From: Parvibaculum sp039680535
GTDB lineage: Bacteria > Pseudomonadota > Alphaproteobacteria > Parvibaculales > Parvibaculaceae
Reading direction: 5' to 3'
Assembly: GCF_039680535.1 (NCBI RefSeq)
Contig: NZ_JBDKSS010000014.1
Location: 62,001 to 126,000, forward strand
DNA: 64,000 nt
In this document: piece after piece, positions 26,135 to 34,477 of the stretch
Layout of the letters: the number at the start of each line of letters is the position of its first letter
Numbering within the stretch: the stretch's first letter is position 1
The notes under the pieces: model-generated
What the model was told of the DNA's origin: nothing
The model's input: the letters and a program-made list of their open reading frames with translations, nothing else
Database searches by the model: none
Made by a program: the position numbers and the translations under genes

Positions 26135-27879
26135 CAGCGCATCTCCTCGGCCGGCTCAACTCCAAGAATCGCAAGCCCGGCGGCGATGACATAGGCCGCC
26201 GCGCGAATCATCGCCAGACGCGCAAGCGTAACATCCCTGTGTTCACCAATGATAAACCGCAGGCCGGGCTCGTCCTTGCCCTTGTTCCAGAGGCCATGGA
26301 AGGCGGCGGCGAGATCGTTGAGGGCAAAGGCGATGCGATGCGGCTCATGCGCGACCGCCGCCTGCTCGATCTGGCGCGGGAAACCCGCGAGAAGCCGGAT
26401 GAGCGCAAGTTCCGCCTCGTCGGTGAGCAAGGTCAGGTCGGCTGCCGCGAGGCTGTCGTCGGAAATATCGACGCCCGTCTCCCTGGCGTTGCGCAGCACC
26501 GAATGGATACGCGCATGCGCGTATTGCACATAGAAGACCGGGTTGTCGCGCGACTGCTCCATCACCTTGGCGAAGTCGAAGTCGAGCGGCGCGTCGTTCT
26601 TGCGCGTCAGCATCATGAAACGCACGACATCCTTGCCTACCTCGTCCACCACGTCGCGCAGCGTTACGAAATCGCCCGCGCGCTTCGACATGCGGAAGGG
26701 CTCGCCATTGCGGAAAAGGCGAACCAATTGGCAGACCTTGACGTCGATCTCGGCCTTGCCGTCGGTGATCGCCGCGACGGCCGCCTTCACGCGCTTGATG
26801 TAGCCCGCATGGTCGGCGCCCCAGACGTCGATCAGCGTGTTGTAGCCACGGTTGAACTTATCGAAGTGATAAGCGATGTCAGGCGCGAAATAGGTCCAGG
26901 TGCCGTCGGACTTCTTCAGCGCCCGGTCGGTGTCGTCGCCAAACTGGGTGGAGCGGAAAAGCGTCTGCGGGCGCGGCTCCCAATCGTCGGGAAGCTCGCC
27001 CTTGGGCGGCTCGAGAACGCCGGTATAGATGAGCCCCTTCTGCTCCAGCAGCTTCAGCGTCGCTTCAATCGCGCCGGAGGCATGCAGCGTGCGCTCGGAG
27101 AAGAAGACCTCGTGGTCGATGCCGAGAACGGCGAGGTCGCCGCGAATGAGTTCCATCATCGCGTCGATGGACGCATTGCGGACGATGGGAAGCCATTCGG
27201 CCTCCTCCATTTTCGCCAGCGCGTCGCCATGTTCGGCGGCGAGCATCGTGCCCACGGGTTTCAGATAGTCGCCGGGGTAGAGGCCTTCGGGAATCGAGAT
27301 TGTCTCTCCGAGCGCCTCGCGGTAGCGCAGATAGGCGCTGCGGGCGAGAACCTCGATCTGGCCGCCCGCATCGTTGATGTAATATTCGCGGCAGACGGTG
27401 TGGCCAACTTTTTCTAGAAGGTTGGCCAGCGCGTCGCCGAAGACCGCGCCGCGCACATGACCCACATGCATGGGGCCAGTCGGATTGGCGGACACATATT
27501 CGACGTTCACACGCTCATTCTTGCCGAGATCACTGGCGCCATAGGTGGCGCCGCTGCGCAGAATCGCCGGAACGGCGGCACGCCACATGTCCTGCTTCAG
27601 CCGCAGGTTGATGAAGCCCGGCCCGGCGATGGTGACTTCCGTCACCGATTCCTCGGCAGCGAGCTTGGCGGCGAGTTTCTCGGCCAGCTGCCGCGGCTGA
27701 ACGCCCGCGGGCTTCGCCAGGACCATGGCCGCATTGGTCGACAGGTCGCCATGCGAGGGGTCGCGGGGCGGCTCGACGGCGATGCGCGACGTATCGAGCC
27801 CAGGGGGGATCGCCCCCTCGCTCGCCAGAGCCTCAAGCCCCGCCTTCACACGCTCTTCGAAATGCCGAAAAATATTCAT
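26134..27879 (-). CDS. argS: Arginyl-tRNA synthetase
   Basis: ArgS charges tRNA-Arg. In 581 residues the class I HIGH motif appears as HVGH in NPTGPMHVGHVRGAVFGD, and the KMSK-like loop as RMSKRAGDFVTL. The N-terminal Add-1 domain (residues 1-110) and the C-terminal anticodon-binding domain ending in ALNDLAAAFHGLWNKG are both present. It heads the argS-SPOR-nagZ unit. Upstream is a 140-base gap to a divergent small membrane protein gene, containing an inverted repeat GCCCTTA/TAAGGGC at 27926-27962. Confidence 0.97.
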   Translation of the reverse strand: MNIFRHFEERVKAGLEALASEGAIPPGLDTSRIAVEPPRDPSHGDLSTNAAMVLAKPAGVQPRQLAEKLAAKLAAEESVTEVTIAGPGFINLRLKQDMWRAAVPAILRSGATYGASDLGKNERVNVEYVSANPTGPMHVGHVRGAVFGDALANLLEKVGHTVCREYYINDAGGQIEVLARSAYLRYREALGETISIPEGLYPGDYLKPVGTMLAAEHGDALAKMEEAEWLPIVRNASIDAMMELIRGDLAVLGIDHEVFFSERTLHASGAIEATLKLLEQKGLIYTGVLEPPKGELPDDWEPRPQTLFRSTQFGDDTDRALKKSDGTWTYFAPDIAYHFDKFNRGYNTLIDVWGADHAGYIKRVKAAVAAITDGKAEIDVKVCQLVRLFRNGEPFRMSKRAGDFVTLRDVVDEVGKDVVRFMMLTRKNDAPLDFDFAKVMEQSRDNPVFYVQYAHARIHSVLRNARETGVDISDDSLAAADLTLLTDEAELALIRLLAGFPRQIEQAAVAHEPHRIAFALNDLAAAFHGLWNKGKDEPGLRFIIGEHRDVTLARLAMIRAAAYVIAAGLAILGVEPAEEMR

Positions 27880-28021
27880 GGGATCCGTCGCTTAACCCGG
27901 TTTTGGGCGCGCACTCTAACGGCTGGCCCTTACGCTTTCCAGTCGCTTCGGGGCTTAAGGGCTACTCCCTAGCGACAAAATGCTCCTTTCACGCGCCCGC
28001 GCGACATGATTGTCTCATCAC

Positions 28022-28420
28022 ATGCAAATCGGTGGGGCATATCGCGGCAGCGACCTTCTCCAGACTATCCGGTACCGGATGGCCGGGGTGGCGCTTCTTG
28101 CGATCTTCTTGCATGTCGTCGTGCCGACGGCCTACGAGATTTCCGGGCCCAACGTCGCCGGTCTGATGAAGACCATCATCTGCTCCGGCGGAGTGGCGAC
28201 CGAAGTCTATATCGATGGGAACGGCAAGCCGGTCCATCCGGCGAATTCGGGCCATCAGGACTGCAAGTTCTCCTGCCTTCATCATTGCGCTGCGCTCGCC
28301 GTTTCGGCGCTGAGCGTCGCCTCTCCCTCCTGGACGATCCTCCTCAACGTGCTGACCGGCGCCGAGTCCGCCCAGGCGCATGTCACCAGCGCGTCGAACC
28401 CGCGTGGGCCTCCGGTCTGA
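28022..28420 (+). CDS. Small Cys/His-rich membrane-anchored protein, DUF2946-like
   Basis: I do not recognise this 132-residue protein with certainty. From ATG 28022 it has an N-terminal hydrophobic helix (MAGVALLAIFLHVVVPTAYE), a TIICSGG segment, then a Cys/His cluster, HQDCKFSCLHHC, and a second hydrophobic stretch (AALAVSALSVASPSW). Size, layout and the Cys/His cluster resemble DUF2946 proteins, which occur near copper or TonB genes in other bacteria, but no such gene is adjacent here. It stands alone between argS and dgt and is followed by a strong terminator. Metal binding is inference. Confidence 0.6.
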   Translation: MQIGGAYRGSDLLQTIRYRMAGVALLAIFLHVVVPTAYEISGPNVAGLMKTIICSGGVATEVYIDGNGKPVHPANSGHQDCKFSCLHHCAALAVSALSVASPSWTILLNVLTGAESAQAHVTSASNPRGPPV

Positions 28421-28447
28421 CGCGCCTGTTGCCTGGCGCTTTCGGGT

Positions 28448-28476
28448 CCGCAAGCCTCGCTTGCGGGCTTTTTATT
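28448..28476 (+). terminator. Rho-independent terminator
   Basis: A perfect seven-base-pair stem, CCGCAAG/CTTGCGG with a five-base loop, is followed by GGCTTTTTATTT. It ends the DUF2946-like transcript about 30 bases past its stop and faces the 3' end of dgt. Confidence 0.85.
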
Positions 28477-28485
28477 TGCCGAATC

Positions 28486-29676
28486 TCAGGCGCGCGGATC
28501 GTCGAGATCGAAGAGCCGCTGATGCTCCTCGATGGCGAACTTGTCGGTCATGCCGGCGATGTAGTCGCAGACGCGGCGCGCGGTCTTGAAGCCGCCCGCC
28601 CCATCGCAACCTTGCTGCCACTCCGGAGGAAGCAGATCGGGCTCAGCGTGCAGCAGGCCAAAGAGATCGCGGACGATGCGCTTCGCCTTGCTCATGGAGC
28701 GGTTGACGCGATAGTGGCGATACATGCGCGTGAAGAGAAATTCCTTCAGCGTCGCGTTGTTCTCGTTCATCTCGCGCGAGAATGAGACGAGCGGCCGATC
28801 AAGCGCCCGCACGTCGGCCGCCGACTGCGGCTTTGCCGCCGCGATGCGCGATCTGGTTTCCGCAATGACGTCGCCGATCATGCTGCCGATGAGGCGGCGC
28901 ACGGATTCATGGATGACGCGGTTCGTTTCGAGCCCGGGATATTTGTCGATGACCGCGCGGAAAATGTCGCCGACATGCGGCAGGGCCATGAGATCGTAGA
29001 TGGTGAAGAGCCCTGCCCTCAGCCCATCGTCGATGTCGTGATTGTCATAGGCGATATCGTCGGAAAGCGCCGCGACCTGCGCTTCCGGTCCCGCATAGGT
29101 CGCGAGTTCGAGATCCTGCGTATCGGCATATTCGGCAAGCGCTCTCGGCAGATCCGCCATCGTCCGGTTCGGCGTGAGCAGCGGGCCGTTATGTTTGACG
29201 AGGCCTTCAAGCGTTTCCCAGCAAAGGTTCAACCCGTCGAATTCCGGGTAGCGATGTTCGAGCTTGGTGACGATCCGAAGCGTCTGGGCGTTGTGATCGA
29301 AGCCGCCGAAGCCTGCCATAGAGGCATCCAGCGCCACCTCGCCCGCATGGCCGAACGGCGTGTGCCCGAGGTCGTGCGCCAGCGCCAATGTCTCGGCGAG
29401 GTCTTCGTCGAGGCCCAGCACCCGGCTGATCGAACGCGCAATCTGGGCGACCTCCAGAGAGTGGCTCAGTCTCGTCCGGTAGTTGTCGCCCTCGTGATAG
29501 ACGAAGACCTGCGTCTTGTATTTGAGGCGGCGGAAGGCCACCGAATGGATGATGCGGTCGCGGTCGCGCTGAAAGGCCGTGCGCGTCGCGCTGTCGGGCT
29601 CGGAGTGGAGCCTCCCCCGGCTCGCTTCGGCCAGCGTTGCGTATGGGGCGGTCGCGGCTGGGTTTGAAAGCGACAA
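28486..29676 (-). CDS. dgt: Deoxyguanosinetriphosphate triphosphohydrolase-like protein
   Basis: An HD-domain enzyme of 396 residues that hydrolyses dNTPs to nucleoside and triphosphate. The metal motif is intact: YRTRLSHSLEVAQIAR, ALAHDLGHTPFGHAGE and SDDIAYDNHDIDDG supply the H..HD..D ligands. The reading frame opens with a TTG (29674-29676) and no ATG lies upstream or in the first 100 codons, so TTG is the likely start. It is divergent from erpA. The length matches type 2 dGTPase-like proteins, whose physiological substrate is often not dGTP alone. Confidence 0.92.
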   Translation of the reverse strand: MSLSNPAATAPYATLAEASRGRLHSEPDSATRTAFQRDRDRIIHSVAFRRLKYKTQVFVYHEGDNYRTRLSHSLEVAQIARSISRVLGLDEDLAETLALAHDLGHTPFGHAGEVALDASMAGFGGFDHNAQTLRIVTKLEHRYPEFDGLNLCWETLEGLVKHNGPLLTPNRTMADLPRALAEYADTQDLELATYAGPEAQVAALSDDIAYDNHDIDDGLRAGLFTIYDLMALPHVGDIFRAVIDKYPGLETNRVIHESVRRLIGSMIGDVIAETRSRIAAAKPQSAADVRALDRPLVSFSREMNENNATLKEFLFTRMYRHYRVNRSMSKAKRIVRDLFGLLHAEPDLLPPEWQQGCDGAGGFKTARRVCDYIAGMTDKFAIEEHQRLFDLDDPRA

Positions 29677-29757
29677 GTAACTACGTCCCCGATTGGTGGC
29701 CGAATGGCTGACGCGGGTTTAAATCTTCACCCACGACGATTACATGTCCGATAGGCT

Positions 29758-29768
29758 ATACTTAGTAT
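29758..29768. promoter_or_regulatory. AT-rich palindrome upstream of erpA
   Basis: ATACTTAGTAT is a perfect 11-base palindrome in otherwise GC-rich DNA, about 54 bases before the erpA ATG and 80 bases before the divergent dgt start. It could be an operator for an iron or Fe-S regulator or simply part of a promoter. It does not match a consensus I can name. Confidence 0.35.
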
Positions 29769-29821
29769 CGTTCCAGAGTAAAAGCCCAATCCCCGTGGGG
29801 ATATGGCTGGAGTAGACCCGA

Positions 29822-30184
29822 ATGAGCGACACGCTGACCGAAATCCTTCCCGGCACGGGCAAGCCCATCACGCTGAGCGATCGGGCTGCAAAGCGGATTC
29901 TCGAGATTCTCGCCGGCGAGGATGAAGGCGTGATGCTGCGCGTCTCCGTTTCAGGCGGCGGCTGCTCCGGCTTTCAATATGGCTTCACGCTGGACGACAA
30001 TCGCGCCGCCGACGACATCGTCGTCCAGAACGGCCGCGCGACGGTGCTGATCGATTCAGTTTCGGTGATGTATCTCGAAGGTTCGGAAATCGACTTCGTG
30101 GACGATCTCATCGGTTCGGCGTTCAAGATTCACAATCCGAACGCGACTGCGTCCTGCGGCTGCGGGACATCCTTCTCGGTCTGA
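29822..30184 (+). CDS. erpA: Iron-sulfur cluster insertion protein ErpA
   Basis: ErpA is an A-type carrier that delivers Fe-S clusters to target proteins. The 120-residue protein has the three conserved cysteines, in SGGGCSGFQYGF and in ASCGCGTSFSV at the C terminus. The middle part VLIDSVSVMYLEGSEIDFVDD is the family core. It stands divergent to dgt, as in many alphaproteobacteria. A nearby AT-rich palindrome may take part in its control. Confidence 0.95.
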   Translation: MSDTLTEILPGTGKPITLSDRAAKRILEILAGEDEGVMLRVSVSGGGCSGFQYGFTLDDNRAADDIVVQNGRATVLIDSVSVMYLEGSEIDFVDDLIGSAFKIHNPNATASCGCGTSFSV

Positions 30185-30201
30185 GCCAGCTCCAGCTACC
30201 C

Positions 30202-30588
30202 TCAGCCTCCAAAGGCGAACTGCACCGCCGACGGATTCGTCAGAATATAGCTATAGAGAAAATAGGCGCCGATCGATACCACGGGCGACAGGACGAGCAT
30301 TGTCATCGTTGTCCAGCCACGGATCATCACGCCGAGAATTGAGCAGAAGAGGCAAATGGCGGGAATCCATACGCCGAGCGTCGCAACCGCCCAGTAAACA
30401 TTGATGTCCTGCTCGGCCGCAAATGGCGGCAGCGACTGCACGGCCAGCATTCCGTGAACCAGAGCCATGAAAGCGGCGAGAATGCCGATCACACTAAGGA
30501 AGCAACGCTCCGTCATGTGTGCTGGCGCCTGATACACGCGGGCCAGCTGACGGTCTTTCGGTCTTGCGACCACAGCACGAGTTACCAC
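30202..30588 (-). CDS. Small three-helix membrane protein, unknown function
   Basis: Not recognised. The reading frame extends to a TTG at 30654, but the best start is the GTG at 30586-30588, which has GGGGGAGGGAG about eight bases upstream; this gives 128 residues. After a basic N-terminal part of about 25 residues there are three hydrophobic helices (FLSVIGILAAFMALVHGML, VATLGVWIPAICLFCSILGV, TMLVLSPVVSIGAYFLYSYI). No catalytic motif is seen. It lies tail to tail with erpA and divergent from xthA. Confidence 0.6.
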   Translation of the reverse strand: MVTRAVVARPKDRQLARVYQAPAHMTERCFLSVIGILAAFMALVHGMLAVQSLPPFAAEQDINVYWAVATLGVWIPAICLFCSILGVMIRGWTTMTMLVLSPVVSIGAYFLYSYILTNPSAVQFAFGG

Positions 30589-30781
30589 TTCCGACTCCCT
30601 CCCCCAGGGATTGTTACTGACGACAATGCTGAGCCCTCGAACGCCTCGCGTCAATTACCATGAATATACTGGTATTTTTTGTGCGCATGCGAGATTGCGG
30701 CGCAACAAGGTTCGACAGACCGTATGCATCTTGCCTATATGATGCGATGAGGCGCGTCAGTCTGTGGTCCGAGGAAAGTTC

Positions 30782-31564
30782 ATGAAAGTCGCATCGTTCA
30801 ACGTCAATTCGCTGAAGGCCCGCCTCGGCAATCTGAAGGATTGGCTCCGCGAGGCAAAGCCCGACGTGGTCTGCCTTCAGGAGACGAAGTGCACCGACGA
30901 GACGTTCCCGCGCGGCGACATCGAAGACCTCGGCTACAACGTCGTCTTCCACGGGCAGAAGACCTACAACGGCGTTGCCATTCTCTCGAAGCATCCCATC
31001 GACGAGGCGATCCCGGGCCTGCCCGGCGATGACGGCGACGAACATGCGCGTTATCTCGAAGCGGTGATCTCGGTCGATGGCGGCGCGATGCGCGTGGCCT
31101 CGATCTATCTGCCGAACGGCAATCCGATCGGCACCGAGAAATTTTCCTACAAGCTCGCCTGGATGGATCGCCTGATCGCCCATGCAACGGAGCTTCTGAA
31201 ATACGAGGAACCGCTCATCCTTGCCGGCGATTACAACGTCATCCCGATGCCGGAGGATTGCTTCGATCCGAAGGCATGGGAAGGCGACGCGCTTTTCCAG
31301 CCGGAGTCGCGGGCGAAGTTCCGTGAGCTGCTCAATCTGGGTTTTACGGACGCTTTCCGCGCCTGCCACACAGAGCCGCACCGCTATACGTTCTGGGATT
31401 ATCAGGCAGGCTGCTGGCCGAAGGACAAGGGCATTCGCATAGACCATCTGCTGCTCTCGCCGCAGGCCGCCGACAAGCTCAAGGCCTGCGACATAGACAA
31501 GGAGCCGCGCGGCCGGGAGAAGCCCTCCGACCACACGCCGATCTGGGCGGAGTTCGATCTCTGA
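30782..31564 (+). CDS. xthA: Exodeoxyribonuclease III
   Basis: XthA is the AP endonuclease and 3'-5' exonuclease of base excision repair. Motifs of the exonuclease-endonuclease-phosphatase fold are intact: MKVASFNVNSLKAR, VVCLQETKCTDETFP (metal Glu), LAGDYNVIPMPEDC (Asp-Asn pair), RIDHLLLS and SDHTPIWAEF (catalytic Asp-His). I start at ATG 30782 (260 aa) rather than six codons upstream, since MKVASFN is the normal N terminus. Its 3' end lies four bases from that of the opposing M81 gene. Confidence 0.96.
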   Translation: MKVASFNVNSLKARLGNLKDWLREAKPDVVCLQETKCTDETFPRGDIEDLGYNVVFHGQKTYNGVAILSKHPIDEAIPGLPGDDGDEHARYLEAVISVDGGAMRVASIYLPNGNPIGTEKFSYKLAWMDRLIAHATELLKYEEPLILAGDYNVIPMPEDCFDPKAWEGDALFQPESRAKFRELLNLGFTDAFRACHTEPHRYTFWDYQAGCWPKDKGIRIDHLLLSPQAADKLKACDIDKEPRGREKPSDHTPIWAEFDL

Positions 31565-31568
31565 GGCG

Positions 31569-33077
31569 TCAGCCCGAATAAGGCTTGCCGAGCGGCATCA
31601 CGCGCACGCCCTTGCGCAGATGCTTGTAGTGGAGCTTCGAAAGATCGGCTGTGTTGGGGCCGGGGCTTTCGACAACGAGCACTTCGCGGGCGAGCGGGCC
31701 GAAATCGGCACGGAAATGCACCGAGCTTTTGACGACGAGGATGCCGAGCTTTGCGGGCTCGATGCCCGTGTGCTTGAGCATTTCCTGATCGGCGCATTGC
31801 GCCTTGCGGGAGGCGACGACAATTTCGACACCGCCCTTTCGCAGCCGCGCCGTGGTTCCGAGCGACATGCGCGACCCGCCATAAAAAGGCCCGGTCGCCA
31901 GGAATTCGCCATCGGTGATGCGGACCACTTCAAACTCGTCATCGACGGGTTCTTCGTCCGCGGCCCCCGTCTTCGCGCCGAGTTGCAGGCGAACGCGAGC
32001 GCCCTCGCCCGCAACCGCCGCGGCTTTCGCTGACTCGGGGTCGAAGAGCACGCCAAGCGCCGCGCGTTGAGCATCCTGCGCGATCAGCTCGCGCAGAATG
32101 CCGACCGTATCGCCATTGCCGCCCGCGCCGGGATTGTCCTGCGTATCGGCGAGAATGATCGGACCGCCCTCGCCTGCATTGGCAATTGCGTAAGCCACAC
32201 CGTCATGCGCGGACCACAGCTTTTCGCGGAAGGCGCTCTCGCTGCCATTGACCTTCGTGGCGATCCTGTCGGCGGCTTCGCTGGCAGCCGCTTCCGTATC
32301 GGCATAGGCAATGACCGTCGGGCTGCAATCCCTGATGTCGGCGAGCGCAAAACCGCCAGCGAAAGAAACCGTGCTCACGCGGCCATTCCCCAGAACCGCG
32401 CCTTCAAGCGCCGCCACGTCGCGGTAGATGCCTGCCGAAGGCTCGACCAGCGTACATTGCGCGGTGAGCGGAATGAGATAGTCGATCTTCCGCAGCACCT
32501 TCGCCTGGCGCGGTAGCCCAGAGAACATCGCTTCGAGATGGGTGGCCGCCCGCGCGCCCGTTTCCGCCATGTCCACATGCGGATAGGTGCGATAGGCGAT
32601 CAGCACGTCCGAATATTCGATCATCTCCGCCGTGACATTGGCGTGGAGATCGAGGCTCGCGACGACTGGAATTTTCGGACCGACTGCCGCGCGGACACGC
32701 TTCAGCAGCTCGCCCTCGCCGTCCTCCAGATGTTCCGTGACCATCGCGCCGTGAAGATCGAGATAGACGGCGTCCACGTCGCCCGCATAGCCGAGCGCAT
32801 CGAGCAACATCTCGACAACACGTTCGTAAGCCTCTTCCGTCACATGCGCCGATGGCGTGGCCGAACACCAGACGAGCGGCAGCAGCGTGTGCCCCCTGGC
32901 TTCCGCCGCATCGATAAATCCGGCAATCGGTATGTTCATGCCTTTGAAGGTCGTCAGCAGCTTCGGGCCCTTCTGCAGGCTCGGCCATGAATCAGCCTGC
33001 TCGAAAGCCGCGAAAGGCGCCTTGGACGGCGCAAAGGTATTCGTTTCGTGCTGAAAGCCGCCGACTGCTATACGCAT
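31569..33077 (-). CDS. M81 family metallopeptidase (MlrC-like)
   Basis: A 502-residue protein of the MlrC/M81 family, named after the protein acting late in microcystin breakdown. The N terminus MRIAVGGFQHETNTFAP is typical and carries a metal His; LDLHGAMVTEHLEDGEGELL and VASLDLHANVTAEM give further metal-site residues, and LADTQDNPGAGGNGDT is the conserved central block. The natural substrate in this organism is unknown; related genes often sit in amide or peptide catabolic operons. It is divergent from the EthD-type gene, with 97 bases between the starts. Confidence 0.9.
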   Translation of the reverse strand: MRIAVGGFQHETNTFAPSKAPFAAFEQADSWPSLQKGPKLLTTFKGMNIPIAGFIDAAEARGHTLLPLVWCSATPSAHVTEEAYERVVEMLLDALGYAGDVDAVYLDLHGAMVTEHLEDGEGELLKRVRAAVGPKIPVVASLDLHANVTAEMIEYSDVLIAYRTYPHVDMAETGARAATHLEAMFSGLPRQAKVLRKIDYLIPLTAQCTLVEPSAGIYRDVAALEGAVLGNGRVSTVSFAGGFALADIRDCSPTVIAYADTEAAASEAADRIATKVNGSESAFREKLWSAHDGVAYAIANAGEGGPIILADTQDNPGAGGNGDTVGILRELIAQDAQRAALGVLFDPESAKAAAVAGEGARVRLQLGAKTGAADEEPVDDEFEVVRITDGEFLATGPFYGGSRMSLGTTARLRKGGVEIVVASRKAQCADQEMLKHTGIEPAKLGILVVKSSVHFRADFGPLAREVLVVESPGPNTADLSKLHYKHLRKGVRVMPLGKPYSG

Positions 33078-33174
33078 GATGTGCTCAACGCCTCATTCGA
33101 AATCCGGCATGCCGGCCGCTCGTGGGGCCGGTGTCCGCCATCGTAGAATGGCGAAACGAAAAAAGGGAGGACCG

Positions 33175-33552
33175 ATGATCAAGCTTACATTCTGCCTCAC
33201 GCGCAAGCCTGGCATGACCCGAGAGGAATTCCAGCATTACTGGTTCAACAACCATGCGCCGCTCGTCGCGCGGCATCGCGAGGCGCTGAAAATCCAGCGC
33301 TATGTCCAGCTCCACACAGGCGATTTCGCCATGGCGGACGCGCTCCGCGCCGCTCGTTCAGGGAGCATCGAAGCGGCCCCGGCGATCTATGACGGCGTGG
33401 CGCAGCTCTGGTGGAACAGCCTCGACGATCTCATGACCGACACGCCCGAAGCGCGCGCGGCAGGCGGGGCGCTTCTCGAGGATGAGGCAAAGTTCATCGA
33501 CTTCTCGAAATCGCCGCTGTGGTTTGGCGAGGAAAAGGTGATCTTCGGCTAG
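33175..33552 (+). CDS. EthD-domain protein
   Basis: A 125-residue dimeric alpha/beta-barrel protein of the EthD family. MIKLTFCLTRKPGMTREEFQ and YWFNNHAPLV are the family signature, followed by QRYVQLHT and a Trp-rich C-terminal part. I start at ATG 33175, preceded by AGGGAGG; the longer in-frame reading has no ribosome site. EthD proteins appear in ether and aromatic degradation loci, and many are catalysts of lactone or keto-acid rearrangement. Its role next to the divergent M81 gene is not known. Confidence 0.85.
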   Translation: MIKLTFCLTRKPGMTREEFQHYWFNNHAPLVARHREALKIQRYVQLHTGDFAMADALRAARSGSIEAAPAIYDGVAQLWWNSLDDLMTDTPEARAAGGALLEDEAKFIDFSKSPLWFGEEKVIFG

Positions 33553-33571
33553 GGCGCCTTCGCGAAGGCGG

Positions 33572-34321
33572 TCAGCCCTCGTGCTTCGCCAGCCAGTCGT
33601 CGGCGACCGCCTTTGCCTGCTCCTTCTCGCCATCGCGCATGCGGCCCGAATATTTCGTCATGGCGGCATTCACGCGGCCCGCATTGGCCGGTTCGGCGAA
33701 GCGGTTGGCCAGATCGAGGAACGACCATCCCGTCACGCGATCCTGATGGACGCCTTCGCCATCGAAATAGACCCGGGCAAGCTCCAGAAGGCTCAGCACA
33801 TGACGCTTCTCCGCGGCGAGAATGAGCCAGCGCAGGCTCTCCGAACGCTGGACGGGAACGCCGAGCCCGCGGCGATACATGTCAGCAAGGTGATATTGCG
33901 CGTCGGGCCAGGCCGCGAGCGCGCCCATCTCGAACATCTTGAAGGCCTTCTGGTAGTCGCGCTTCACACCGACGACCGTGTTGCCGTTGCGATAGACGAG
34001 GCCGACCTTGTCCGCGGCCTGCGCATTCCCAGCCTGCGCCGCGAGAAGATAGTAATGGAACGCCGTTCCATCGGATTGGGGCACGCCGCGTCCCTGCTCA
34101 TAGAGCCGCGCCACGAGATAACCGGCCATGCCATGACCGCCCTTCGCGGCCTGCGACCAGGAATCGACCGCCGCCGTGATGTCGCCCGCGCGAAAGGCCT
34201 CGACGCCCGCATTGAACATCGCGTTGGCCGCCGCCGTCGGCTCGGCATGAACCGTGCCCGCAGCGCTGAGCGTAAGTCCCAGCGAGAGGATAAGGGCTGC
34301 AAATTTCTGGCGTGGGGACAT
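33572..34321 (-). CDS. Secreted SEL1-repeat protein
   Basis: An exported solenoid protein of 249 residues. From ATG 34321 it has a signal peptide (FAALILSLGLTLSAAGTVHA, cleavage before EP). At least four SEL1-like repeats follow, seen as AGYLVARLYEQGRGVPQSD, ADKVGLVYRNGN, AQYHLADMYRRGLGVPVQ and LLELARVYFDGEGV. Such repeats bind partner proteins. A longer in-frame start (301 aa) would bury the signal peptide and is rejected. It is convergent with the EthD gene and divergent from the alcohol dehydrogenase gene. Confidence 0.9.
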   Translation of the reverse strand: MSPRQKFAALILSLGLTLSAAGTVHAEPTAAANAMFNAGVEAFRAGDITAAVDSWSQAAKGGHGMAGYLVARLYEQGRGVPQSDGTAFHYYLLAAQAGNAQAADKVGLVYRNGNTVVGVKRDYQKAFKMFEMGALAAWPDAQYHLADMYRRGLGVPVQRSESLRWLILAAEKRHVLSLLELARVYFDGEGVHQDRVTGWSFLDLANRFAEPANAGRVNAAMTKYSGRMRDGEKEQAKAVADDWLAKHEG

Positions 34322-34477
34322 CGAGGAAACTCCGGCGAAGGGGCCGCCATTCTCGCACAAAGCCCGGGCTTGCAAAGCCCCCGAAACGCGGCGACTTCGC
34401 CCATTGACCCGGGCCGCCCCCGCAGGCCACCATCGCTTCATAACAGGCCGGTAAACAGGCCGCTCCGGGAGGACCAA

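Noticed and set aside
33581..34477. A possible N-terminal fusion on the alcohol dehydrogenase
   Set aside because: The upstream extension is antisense to the SEL1-repeat gene, and the dehydrogenase has a good ribosome site and normal N terminus at 34478.
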